13,354 bases of DNA, taken from NCBI GenBank assembly GCA_041441555.1, contig JASDSW010000066.1, positions 1-13,354 of the forward strand. The letters run 5' to 3'. The position numbers and the translations under genes were made by a program. A model generated the notes under the pieces. The model was not told where the DNA came from, did not search any database, and saw only the letters and a program-made list of their open reading frames with translations. Origin of the DNA: Pseudaeromonas sp041441555 (GTDB lineage Bacteria > Pseudomonadota > Gammaproteobacteria > Enterobacterales > Aeromonadaceae). How positions within the stretch are numbered: position 1 is the stretch's first letter; every line of letters begins with the position of its first letter. Shown here in pieces: positions 1 through 5,894 of the stretch.

Positions 1-285
1 TATACCCGCACACTTGGAATTATTTGAGTCTCTAAAAATGAGGGGATCTCTGAGAGTTTTAAGGCATTTCTCAAGCGATACACTAACCCTAGTGATGACT
101 TTGATGAGTTCTCAACGAAAATTTATAATAAACGATGCAAGATTTTACACGGTGGTCATCTATTTTTAGGAGAGGTAAAATCCGGAGAAATTGGTTCATT
201 TGATATTGTTGAAGATGATGATTTTAGGCGCAGTGTAATCAGAATATGTAGAATAGCGTTAGTGAACTGGTTGCTCTCTCAATAG
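1..285 (+). pseudogene. C-terminal part of a HEPN-like protein, probably frameshifted
   Basis: The frame ending at TAG 283-285 is open only from base 28, because TGA lies at 25-27, and it has no usable start codon near its beginning. It must therefore be the tail of a gene entering from the left. The tail contains YNKRCKILHGG, an R-x4-H motif in a context typical of HEPN RNase-type domains (ApeA-like families), followed by a C-terminal helix ending NWLLSQ. A second frame is open from base 2 to the TAG at 167-169 and begins IPAHLELFESLK. Adding one A to the A5 run at 34-38 would join this segment to NEGISESFKAFL in the tail frame and give a continuous domain. I therefore read this as a one-base deletion or a sequencing error in a homopolymer. 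The stretch is AT-rich compared with its neighbours, which suggests horizontal acquisition. The HEPN assignment rests on motif recognition only. Any antiphage or toxin role is inference. Confidence 0.45.
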
Positions 286-306
286 ATTCTGTCATTGGGT
301 TGTAAT

Positions 307-332
307 AAAAAGGATCCCGCAGGATCCTTTTT
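307..332. terminator. Bidirectional intrinsic terminator between the HEPN-like gene and proS
   Basis: A perfect 11-bp stem (AAAAAGGATCC at 307-317, GGATCCTTTTT at 322-332) encloses a CGCA loop. It carries T5 on the plus strand and, by symmetry, T5 on the minus strand. It lies between two convergent genes and can serve both. Confidence 0.9.
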
Positions 333-355
333 CGTTATCACAACCAAACTGCGTA

Positions 356-2080
356 TTAGCGTTTTAACTTGGCTTTGATAATAGAGACGATCTCGTCGAT
401 GGCTACTTCACTCTTCTCACCACCGCGGCGTTGCTTGTACTCGACTACACCGTTGTCGATGCCGCGCTCACCGATGACGATGGCATGGGGGATGCCGATA
501 AGCTCCATGTCGGCGAACATCACGCCCGGACGCTCCTTGCGGTCATCGAACAGTACGTCGATCCCGGCGGCCTTCAGCTCGCCGTAGAAGCGTTCGGCCA
601 GCTCGGCCACGCGATGGGACTTGTGCATGTTCATCGGGATGATCACCACCTCAAACGGCGCGATGGCATCCGGCCAGATGATGCCGGCATCGTCATAGTT
701 TTGCTCGATGGCGGCGGCGACCACGCGGGAGACGCCGATGCCGTAGCAGCCCATCTCCATGATGGTGGCCTTGCCTTCCTCGTTCAGCACCGTGGCCTTC
801 ATCGCCTCGGAGTACTTGGTGCCGAGTTGGAAGATGTGGCCCACTTCGATGCCGCGCTTGAGCAGCAGGGTGCCTTGGCCACAGGGGCTTGGGTCGCCTT
901 CCACCACGTTGCGGATGTCGGCCACTTCGTAGTGACTGATATCGCGATCCCAGTTGGCACCGGTCAGATGCTTGCCGGTTTCGTTGGCGCCACAGACAAA
1001 GTCGGCCAGATGGGCAGCGCTGCGATCGACGACGATGCGACCGGTGAAGCCGACCGGGCCGATGGAGCCGGCATCACAACCGGCGGCCGCCTTGATCTGC
1101 TCGTCATTGGCAAAGGTCAGCGGCTTGGCGACGCCGGGCAGCTTCTCGGCCTTCACCTCGTTGAGCTCGTGATCGCCACGCAACACCAGGGCGATGACCG
1201 CCTGTTGCTGCTTCTCGTCTTCTTCGCCCAGCACCAGCAGAGTCTTGGCGATCTGACTCGGCGCCACGGTGAAGAAGGCCGCAACCTCCTCGATGGTGTG
1301 AACATTTGGGGTGTCGGCGGTGGTCAGCGCGGCGCTGGCGGCCGGGCGTGTGCCAGCCGGTGCCACGGCCTCGGCCATCTCGATGTTGGCGGCGTAATCA
1401 GAATCGGTGGAGAAGGCGATCAAATCTTCACCGCTCTCGGCCAACACCTGGAACTCGTGGGAGCCGGTGCCGCCGATGGAGCCGGTATCGGCCTGCACCG
1501 GGCGGAAGTCCAGACCCATGCGGCTGAAGGCGGCGCAGTAGGCGGCGTGCATCTTGCCGTAGGTGTCGACCAAGCTGGCCTTGTCGATATGGAAGGAGTA
1601 GGCGTCCTTCATCAGGAATTCACGGCCGCGCATCACGCCGAAACGGGGACGCACTTCGTCGCGGAACTTGGTCTGGATCTGGTAGAGGTTCAGCGGCAGC
1701 TGCTTGTAGCTATTGACCTCGTAGCGAACCAGGTTGGTGATCACCTCTTCGTGGGTCGGGCCCAGCACGAAGGGGCGGTTGTGGCGGTCGGTCAGACGGC
1801 ACAGCTCGGGACCATACTGCTCCCAGCGGCCGGATTCCTGCCACAACTCGGCCGGCTGCACCACGGGCATCGAGACTTCGACGGCGCCGGCGCGGTTCAT
1901 CTCTTCCCGGACGATATTCTCGACCTTCTTCAAGACGCGCAGGCCGGTGGGCAACCAGTTGTAGAGACCGGAGGCCAGTTTACGGATCATGCCGGCGCGC
2001 AGCATCAACTGGTGGCTGATCACCTCGGCGTCGGAGGGAGTTTCCTTGAGGGTAGAGAGCAGATATTGGCTGGTACGCAT
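356..2080 (-). CDS. proS: Proline--tRNA ligase
   Basis: This is class II prolyl-tRNA synthetase, which attaches proline to tRNA-Pro in the cytoplasm and edits mischarged Ala-tRNA-Pro. The 574 residues match the long bacterial type with an editing insertion (the E. coli enzyme is 572). The N-terminal catalytic part holds GPTHEE at 107-112 and motif 2 FRDEVRPRFGVMRGREF from 139. The YbaK-like editing domain occupies roughly 220-400. Motif 3, GCYGIGVSRV, starts at 444, and the C-terminal anticodon-binding domain follows (IIPMNMHK, DDRKERPGVMF). The start ATG (2080-2078) is preceded by AGAAGG ten bases upstream, and the N-terminus MRTSQYLLSTLKE is canonical for the family. The gene is complete and shows nothing unusual. 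It is transcribed toward the terminator at 307-332 and away from ycdX. Confidence 0.98.
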   Translation of the reverse strand: MRTSQYLLSTLKETPSDAEVISHQLMLRAGMIRKLASGLYNWLPTGLRVLKKVENIVREEMNRAGAVEVSMPVVQPAELWQESGRWEQYGPELCRLTDRHNRPFVLGPTHEEVITNLVRYEVNSYKQLPLNLYQIQTKFRDEVRPRFGVMRGREFLMKDAYSFHIDKASLVDTYGKMHAAYCAAFSRMGLDFRPVQADTGSIGGTGSHEFQVLAESGEDLIAFSTDSDYAANIEMAEAVAPAGTRPAASAALTTADTPNVHTIEEVAAFFTVAPSQIAKTLLVLGEEDEKQQQAVIALVLRGDHELNEVKAEKLPGVAKPLTFANDEQIKAAAGCDAGSIGPVGFTGRIVVDRSAAHLADFVCGANETGKHLTGANWDRDISHYEVADIRNVVEGDPSPCGQGTLLLKRGIEVGHIFQLGTKYSEAMKATVLNEEGKATIMEMGCYGIGVSRVVAAAIEQNYDDAGIIWPDAIAPFEVVIIPMNMHKSHRVAELAERFYGELKAAGIDVLFDDRKERPGVMFADMELIGIPHAIVIGERGIDNGVVEYKQRRGGEKSEVAIDEIVSIIKAKLKR

Positions 2081-2141
2081 GAGTTTGGGACCTTCTTGGG
2101 CCGCAGCTGTCTGGGCGGCATGGCAAAATCAGTGGGGCGAA

Positions 2142-2150
2142 ATTCTAGCA
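2142..2150 (-). promoter_or_regulatory. Probable extended -10 promoter of proS
   Basis: The minus strand reads TGCTAGAAT here: an extended -10 TGC followed by TAGAAT, giving a transcript start near 2135 and a leader of about 55 bases. The -35 hexamer 17 bases away (TTAAGT, 2170-2165) is poor, which is usual for extended -10 promoters. The same nonamer TGCTAGAAT occurs upstream of gltX. Confidence 0.5.
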
Positions 2151-2271
2151 GGCTGCCGGGGCGAACTTAAGGGGAAATTGCCGCTCGGCCAAAAGTTCCC
2201 GGTTCGCTCCACGGTGGGGCCTGGCTCGCTCATCCAGCCGCCGGCTCCGGAGCCTTGTGGCTTGCCTTGGG

Positions 2272-2300
2272 CGCCGCCATTTTATGGTATGCTGGCGGCG
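2272..2300. promoter_or_regulatory. Inverted repeat spanning a probable ycdX -10 element
   Basis: CGCCGCCA (2272-2279) and TGGCGGCG (2293-2300) form a perfect 8-bp inverted repeat around a 13-base AT-rich centre. The centre and right edge hold TGGTATGCT (2285-2293), which fits an extended -10 and would start transcription about 26 bases before ycdX. The repeat could be an operator or chance GC-rich sequence; no regulator is identified. Confidence 0.35.
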
Positions 2301-2325
2301 GGCTCACCATCAGGATTGCGAAGTC

Positions 2326-3066
2326 ATGAACTATCCAGTCGATATTCATAGTCATACTGTTGCCAGTACCCACGCTTACAGCACCATTCACGATTACATT
2401 GCCGAGGCCAAGCGCCGCGGCATCACGCTGTTTGCCACCACGGATCACGGTCCCGAGATGGCCGATGCGCCTCACTTCTGGCACTTCATCAACCTGCGGG
2501 TGCTGCCGCGGATCGTCGATGGAGTGGCCATCCTGCGCGGCATCGAGGCCAATATCAAAAACGTGTTTGGCGACATCGATTGCAGCGATCGGATGCGCGA
2601 TGGCCTGGATCTCGTCCTGGCCGGTTTTCACGAACCCGTGTACGGCCCCAGCGATCGGGAGAGTCACACCCGGGCGCTGATCAATACCATTCGCAGCGGC
2701 AAGGTCGACGTCATCACCCATCCGGGTAACCCGGCCTATCCCATCGATATTCCGGCGGTGGTGGCGGCGGCCGCGCAACATCAGGTGGCCCTCGAGGTGA
2801 ATAACTCCTCCTTGTGCCACTCCCGGCAAGGCAGTCGCTCCAACTGTTTGGCGATCGTCGAAGCGGCGCGGGATCTGGGGGCGACGCTGGTGCTGGGCTC
2901 CGACGCCCATGTGGCCTTCAGTCTCGGTGATTTTACGTTGGCCCAGCAGTTGATTGAGCAGGCCAACTTTCCGGCGGAACGGCTGTTGAATCAGTCGCCT
3001 CGCCAACTGCTCGCCTTTCTGGAGCGGCGTGGTCATCCACCCATTCCTGAGCTGGCCTCCTGGTAA
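2326..3066 (+). CDS. ycdX: PHP-family zinc-dependent phosphatase YcdX
   Basis: This is a PHP-domain metallophosphatase of 246 residues (E. coli YcdX has 245). It is a cytosolic trinuclear-zinc phosphatase whose natural substrate is unsettled and which is linked to swarming in E. coli. All nine expected metal ligands are visible: H8, H10 and H16 (DIHSHT...H), H41 (TTDHGPEM), E74 (RGIEANI), H102 (GFHEP), H132 (ITHPGNP), and D193 and H195 (GSDAHV). The ATG at 2326 was chosen over longer in-frame starts from 2257 because MNYPVDIHSH is the family N-terminus; AGGA at 2312-2315 is a modest ribosome site 10 bases upstream. It is divergent from proS and lies 24 bases before the next gene, so the two are probably co-transcribed. 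Confidence 0.95.
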   Translation: MNYPVDIHSHTVASTHAYSTIHDYIAEAKRRGITLFATTDHGPEMADAPHFWHFINLRVLPRIVDGVAILRGIEANIKNVFGDIDCSDRMRDGLDLVLAGFHEPVYGPSDRESHTRALINTIRSGKVDVITHPGNPAYPIDIPAVVAAAAQHQVALEVNNSSLCHSRQGSRSNCLAIVEAARDLGATLVLGSDAHVAFSLGDFTLAQQLIEQANFPAERLLNQSPRQLLAFLERRGHPPIPELASW

Positions 3067-3090
3067 GCGATTCGGGCAAGAGGAGATCCG

Positions 3091-3621
3091 ATGAAGAAGT
3101 GGTTGTTCGGCGTGGCTCTGTTGCTGGTCTTGACGCTGGTCATTCGTCTGTTGGCCAACTACCAGCAGCAATCACATCTGACGCAGATGAAGGTAGCCCC
3201 TGCGGTCCTCGAGCACATGGGGCAGCCGGCGGCGCCCGCCGCACCCGCGCAAGCGGCGGACGATTGGCAGGGTAAAACCGGGTTGTCGGCGGCTGTCGAA
3301 TCACAGTTCATGGACTTCTTGCACCTGAAGTTCGCCGAGGCGAAGGACGACCCGGCCGCGCTGCAACCCGAGGATTTGGTCTACCTCGGGGTGTTCGAGC
3401 AGGATGAAGGCTCGGTGCGTTATTGGTTGCTCCCTCCGGGTTACGGAGCTCTGTACGGCACCGTCACCATGGTGGATGGTTCGACGCCGGTCTTTGGTGT
3501 GGCCTCCTCACCGCCGATTGATCCTGCTGCGGTTTCATCGCCTCTGGGGGACGAAGGTCAGCCAATGGAGCCGGATCTTGCCGCGGACGAGGAGGAAAAC
3601 CCGCTGGATAATCTACCTTAA
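3091..3621 (+). CDS. Membrane-anchored protein of unknown function
   Basis: I do not recognise this 176-residue protein. It opens with MKKW and one hydrophobic segment at about residues 4-22 (LFGVALLLVLTLVIRLLA). This has no lipobox or clear signal-peptidase site, so it is probably an N-terminal inner-membrane anchor. An Ala/Pro-rich linker (about 47-56) leads to a compact region at about 58-140 with PEDLVYLGVFEQDEG, RYWLLPPGYG and YGTVTMVDG, and then an acidic Pro-rich tail (EPDLAADEEE near 160-170). There are no cysteines. A strong ribosome site, GAGGAG at 3080-3085, sits 5 bases before the ATG. The 24-base gap after ycdX and the terminator just downstream suggest a two-gene operon with ycdX. 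Function unknown. Confidence 0.85.
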   Translation: MKKWLFGVALLLVLTLVIRLLANYQQQSHLTQMKVAPAVLEHMGQPAAPAAPAQAADDWQGKTGLSAAVESQFMDFLHLKFAEAKDDPAALQPEDLVYLGVFEQDEGSVRYWLLPPGYGALYGTVTMVDGSTPVFGVASSPPIDPAAVSSPLGDEGQPMEPDLAADEEENPLDNLP

Positions 3622-3649
3622 GTTGCTGCTAATCGGCTGAAAAACAACA

Positions 3650-3675
3650 AAAAAGGTCTCTTTGGAGACCTTTTT
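3650..3675 (+). terminator. Intrinsic terminator after the ycdX operon
   Basis: A perfect 11-bp stem (AAAAAGGTCTC 3650-3660, GAGACCTTTTT 3665-3675) with a TTTG loop and T5 tail lies 28 bases after the stop codon of the membrane-anchored protein gene. Confidence 0.92.
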
Positions 3676-3744
3676 GCTGTTCTTATGTCAAAAACTTTGA
3701 ATGTTCACTGTTTCTCCAAAAATTTTGTCACAAGACTACACGAA

Positions 3745-3760
3745 TAAAATGGGTAAAATG
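3745..3760 (+). repeat. Direct repeat of TAAAATGG in the upstream region of the secreted-protein gene
   Basis: TAAAATGG occurs at 3745-3752 and again at 3754-3761 (the final G is one base past the listed end), a 9-base period. Either TAAAAT could be a -10 hexamer. The only -35-like hexamer, TTGTCA at 3725-3730, is poorly spaced for both (14 or 23 bases), so the promoter is not resolved. Confidence 0.35.
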
Positions 3761-3767
3761 GCGGCCG

Positions 3768-3789
3768 TTTTTAACCGGCGGGTTAAAAA
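3768..3789 (+). promoter_or_regulatory. Inverted repeat in the leader of the secreted-protein gene
   Basis: TTTTTAACC (3768-3776) and GGTTAAAAA (3781-3789) form a perfect 9-bp inverted repeat around GGCG. It lies about 70 bases before the ATG of the six-cysteine protein gene. It could be an operator or an RNA hairpin. It lacks a downstream U-tract, so it is not a terminator in the plus direction. Confidence 0.5.
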
Positions 3790-3859
3790 TGATACATGTG
3801 GCTGGCAAGAGATCATCGGGTTGGCCTGGTCATGGCGTGAAACAAGAAGGGAGAACAGG

Positions 3860-4342
3860 ATGAACAAGATGAAATGGATGGGAGCTCTGGCGGCGTTGCT
3901 GCTGGCCTCGGTGGTGCAAGCCAATCAATACTGCGATTGTGACGGTGAGCAGACCAAGACCAACCTGCGCGTCGGCAGCTGCGAAATCAGCTCCTTCACC
4001 GTGCGCTACAAGGTGGACAACTTCATGGGCGAGCCGACGGTCAATGGCACCTACGCCTGGGAAGCGGCTCCGGGCACCCCGGCCAACTGCCTGCCCTATG
4101 ATCTGGTGGTCTGGTTGAAGATTGAGAATGCCAGCAAGGGTGGCTACGGCTTCATCAAGCTGGATCCGACCGTGCCGGAGGCCGGTAGCGGCTTTGGCAT
4201 GAACGTCACCGGTTCCCCGAACTGGGACAGCTTCATCTGTGGCTATGATGGGGCCAATGAAACGGACTGCCAAACTGCCGAGCAGGCCAAGGATCTCTAC
4301 AAGGGTGGCGCCATCGTCGATTTCGAGTTGTCGCGTCAATAA
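3860..4342 (+). CDS. Secreted six-cysteine protein of unknown function
   Basis: I do not recognise this protein of 160 residues. MNKMKWMGALAALLLASVVQA is a clear Sec signal peptide with likely cleavage after residue 21 (VQA-NQ), giving a mature periplasmic or secreted protein of about 139 residues. Six cysteines (25, 27, 41, 77, 127, 137) could make three disulfides. The mature part is rich in Gly, aromatic residues and predicted beta strands (FTVRYKVDNFMG, YDLVVWLKIENAS, GGYGFIKLD, GAIVDFELSRQ), suggesting a small beta-sandwich. The ATG at 3860 is chosen because AAGGGAG at 3847-3853 lies 6 bases upstream and the signal peptide starts there; a longer reading from 3701 would bury it. It is monocistronic: a terminator precedes its upstream region and another follows the gene. 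Confidence 0.85.
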   Translation: MNKMKWMGALAALLLASVVQANQYCDCDGEQTKTNLRVGSCEISSFTVRYKVDNFMGEPTVNGTYAWEAAPGTPANCLPYDLVVWLKIENASKGGYGFIKLDPTVPEAGSGFGMNVTGSPNWDSFICGYDGANETDCQTAEQAKDLYKGGAIVDFELSRQ

Positions 4343-4367
4343 GATCCGGACAGACGTTCTGAAAATG

Positions 4368-4404
4368 AAAATCCCCCCGCAGCCTCGTGCCGCGGGGGGA
4401 TTTT
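4368..4404. terminator. GC-rich terminator between convergent genes
   Basis: AAAATCCCCCCGC (4368-4380) pairs with GCGGGGGGATTTT (4392-4404) in a 13-bp stem with an 11-base loop. Six T's follow on the plus strand. It ends the secreted-protein gene and probably also the minus-strand lipoprotein transcript, where the U-run is only four. Confidence 0.9.
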
Positions 4405-4431
4405 TTATCGCATTTGGCCGTGAAGGTTGGC

Positions 4432-4668
4432 TCAGTGGGTTTGCTGCTCGATGGTGGCCTGTTGGGCGCTGGCGGCATTTTGAACCACCTGTTCCAGCTG
4501 CTTGGCCTTCTCCAACGCCTGAGTCTGGCTTTGCAGCAGGTTGGACTCCTGAGCGGGCTTTTTCGCGGCCGATGGTTCTTTCGCGGTCGATGGTTCTGAC
4601 GGTGGGGTACAGCCGGCCAAGAGCAGCAGCGCGAAGAGGGGGGCCAGGATCGGACGGTTAGCGGGCAT
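4432..4668 (-). CDS. Small lipoprotein with a repeated linker and helical tail
   Basis: This is a 78-residue predicted lipoprotein. The hydrophobic signal LAPLFALLLLAGC ends in a lipobox (LLAG-C) with lipidated Cys20; position 2 after Cys is Pro, not Asp, so there is no simple inner-membrane retention signal. The mature chain has a Pro/Ser linker containing the tandem six-residue repeat EPSTAK-EPSAAK (25-36). A Gln/Ala-rich segment (about 41-76) follows, which looks like an amphipathic helix or coiled coil. The ATG at 4668-4666 is chosen over an upstream in-frame start at 4710 because AAGGAG (4680-4675) sits 6 bases before it. It is 58 bases downstream of trmO on the same strand and may be the last gene of that transcript. 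The family is not recognised and the function is unknown. Confidence 0.82.
   Translation of the reverse strand: MPANRPILAPLFALLLLAGCTPPSEPSTAKEPSAAKKPAQESNLLQSQTQALEKAKQLEQVVQNAASAQQATIEQQTH
4561..4596. repeat. 18-bp tandem repeat inside the lipoprotein gene
   Basis: Units 4561-4578 and 4579-4596 are identical except for one base (GGCCGATGG versus GGTCGATGG). On the minus strand they encode EPSAAK and EPSTAK. The unit is a whole number of codons, so copy number could change without a frameshift. Confidence 0.9.
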
Positions 4669-4726
4669 GAGGGACTCCTTGGCGGTCGTCAGTATGGTCG
4701 GGGGTAACACCAGTGTGCGTCAACGC

Positions 4727-5434
4727 TCAGACCGGATCCAGCGCCATGACCTGATTGACGCCATCCTTGACCCGCCAGCGTACATTGAACTCATACAGAT
4801 GCACGCCATACTCCCGTTCGTCCTCCGCCTGTTGGCGATAGGCCGGCCGGGGATCCTGCGCCAGTACCTCGGCGATGAAGCTGCGCAGCTCCGGATAACG
4901 CGGTTGCGCGTGCCGGATGCTGGCTTCGGCCTGCTCTGAAAACTCGACCCGCATCTGGGACGGTGGCTCGGGGGCGAAACCGCCACAGGCCTGCGGATGG
5001 CTGTCGGCGTAGGGGACATAGGGTTTGATGTCGAGGATGGGGGTGCCATCCACCAGATCGATGCCGGCCAGCTCCAGCCACAGGCGGGAGCCCTGCTGGT
5101 GGACGCCGAGCAATTGGACGACCGATAACCCGAGACCATTGGGGCGAAACGGGCTGCGGCTGGCAAAGACGCCGACCCGCTCGTTGCCACCGAGTCGGGG
5201 CGGGCGCACCGTTGGATGCCACCCCTGCTCGGCACACTCATGGAACTGGAAGATCAGCCACAGGTGGCTGAACTGCTCGATCCCTCGCAGGGTCTGCGCA
5301 TCGTTGCACGGCGGCAGGAGCTCGAGTCGGGCCCGGGCACTGGGCACCAGACCCGGCTGACGGGGGACGGCAAACTTCTCTTTATAGGGCGAGTGCAGGA
5401 TGCCGATGGGGTGCAGGCTCAGCGGGCTGGTCAT
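4727..5434 (-). CDS. trmO: tRNA (N6-threonylcarbamoyladenosine37-N6)-methyltransferase TrmO
   Basis: TrmO (TsaA/YaeB family) methylates t6A37 to m6t6A in ANN-decoding tRNAs using S-adenosylmethionine. The 235 residues equal the E. coli length. Family features are an N-terminal HPIGILHSPYKEKFAVPRQP (8-27), the core GIEQFSHLWLIFQFHE (51-66) and RVGVFASRSPFRPNGLGLS (86-104) holding the SAM site, DIKPYVPYAD (135-144), and a C-terminal domain ending in YEFNVRWRV. The start ATG (5434-5432) lies 3 bases after the rcsF stop. No convincing ribosome site is visible, so translational coupling to rcsF is likely. The rcsF-trmO pair is the known enterobacterial gene order. Confidence 0.95.
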   Translation of the reverse strand: MTSPLSLHPIGILHSPYKEKFAVPRQPGLVPSARARLELLPPCNDAQTLRGIEQFSHLWLIFQFHECAEQGWHPTVRPPRLGGNERVGVFASRSPFRPNGLGLSVVQLLGVHQQGSRLWLELAGIDLVDGTPILDIKPYVPYADSHPQACGGFAPEPPSQMRVEFSEQAEASIRHAQPRYPELRSFIAEVLAQDPRPAYRQQAEDEREYGVHLYEFNVRWRVKDGVNQVMALDPV

Positions 5435-5437
5435 CGG

Positions 5438-5809
5438 TTACTTGGGCTCGGCGACCTTGAGGGCCTGACCATAGCAGGTGATGCTGGCCTGGCAGCCCGG
5501 GGTCTGTTGCAACTCGATGCACTTGGAGATCAGCAGGGCATTGCCGCCCAGATCGGCGGTGCGGGTGCGCGCCTCGGTGCGGGCGTCACCGATCACCGGC
5601 ACCGGTTGGCTGTTGTCCTCCTGGCAGGAGACCCCCTCGACCGTGCCGAGGATCTGGTAGTCGAGTTCGGCCAACTGCGCCTTGTCGACCAGAGCCACCG
5701 AACCGGGCTTGAAGTATTCGGTGAAGTTTTCCTTGTCCAGATTGGTGTGGAAGCTGTAGCCACTGCATCCGGTGAGCAGGGTTGCCGCCAGCAGGTATGA
5801 GAATTTCAT
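5438..5809 (-). CDS. rcsF: Outer-membrane stress-sensor lipoprotein RcsF
   Basis: RcsF is the outer-membrane lipoprotein that reports envelope damage to the Rcs phosphorelay through IgaA. As read here it has 123 residues (E. coli 134). The lipobox LLTGC puts the lipidated Cys at 15, followed by Ser-Gly. Four further cysteines at 62, 97, 106 and 112 have the same spacing as E. coli C74, C109, C118 and C124, so the two non-consecutive disulfides (62-106, 97-112) should be kept. The segment between lipid anchor and folded domain is 11 residues shorter than in E. coli and lacks the Pro/Lys-rich run. The ATG at 5809 fits the signal peptide; an adjacent in-frame GTG (5812-5810) is an alternative, and no strong ribosome site favours either. 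It is followed 3 bases later by trmO. Confidence 0.92.
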   Translation of the reverse strand: MKFSYLLAATLLTGCSGYSFHTNLDKENFTEYFKPGSVALVDKAQLAELDYQILGTVEGVSCQEDNSQPVPVIGDARTEARTRTADLGGNALLISKCIELQQTPGCQASITCYGQALKVAEPK

Positions 5810-5842
5810 CACGCGTCCATGGGCTTGCTTGAAGAGGTCGCC

Positions 5843-5848
5843 ATTATA
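5843..5848 (-). promoter_or_regulatory. Consensus -10 element of a probable rcsF promoter
   Basis: The minus strand reads TATAAT, a perfect -10, in the 85-base gap between cydC and rcsF. It predicts a start near 5836 and a leader of about 27 bases. No good -35 lies 16-18 bases upstream, so an activator or weak promoter is possible. It suggests rcsF-trmO is not solely dependent on cydDC transcription. Confidence 0.55.
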
Positions 5849-5894
5849 GGCGTTTGTCCGGATCCCCACCAGCCAAGCCCGCTTGCAATCCCGA

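Noticed and set aside
431..2170. 579-codon plus-strand ORF antisense to proS
   Set aside because: It is low-complexity His/Gly/Val-rich shadow coding produced by GC-rich codon usage of proS, with no recognisable domain.
2243..2254. 12-bp palindrome GGCTCCGGAGCC upstream of ycdX
   Set aside because: It has no spacer and no U-tract, and such palindromes are expected by chance in GC-rich DNA.
2230..3171. 313-codon minus-strand ORF over ycdX
   Set aside because: It is a shadow of ycdX, whose complete metal-binding motifs prove the plus-strand frame.
4669..4726. TTGACG as -35 of a private lipoprotein promoter
   Set aside because: The nearest -10-like hexamer (CATACT) is 21 bases away, too far for a normal sigma-70 promoter.
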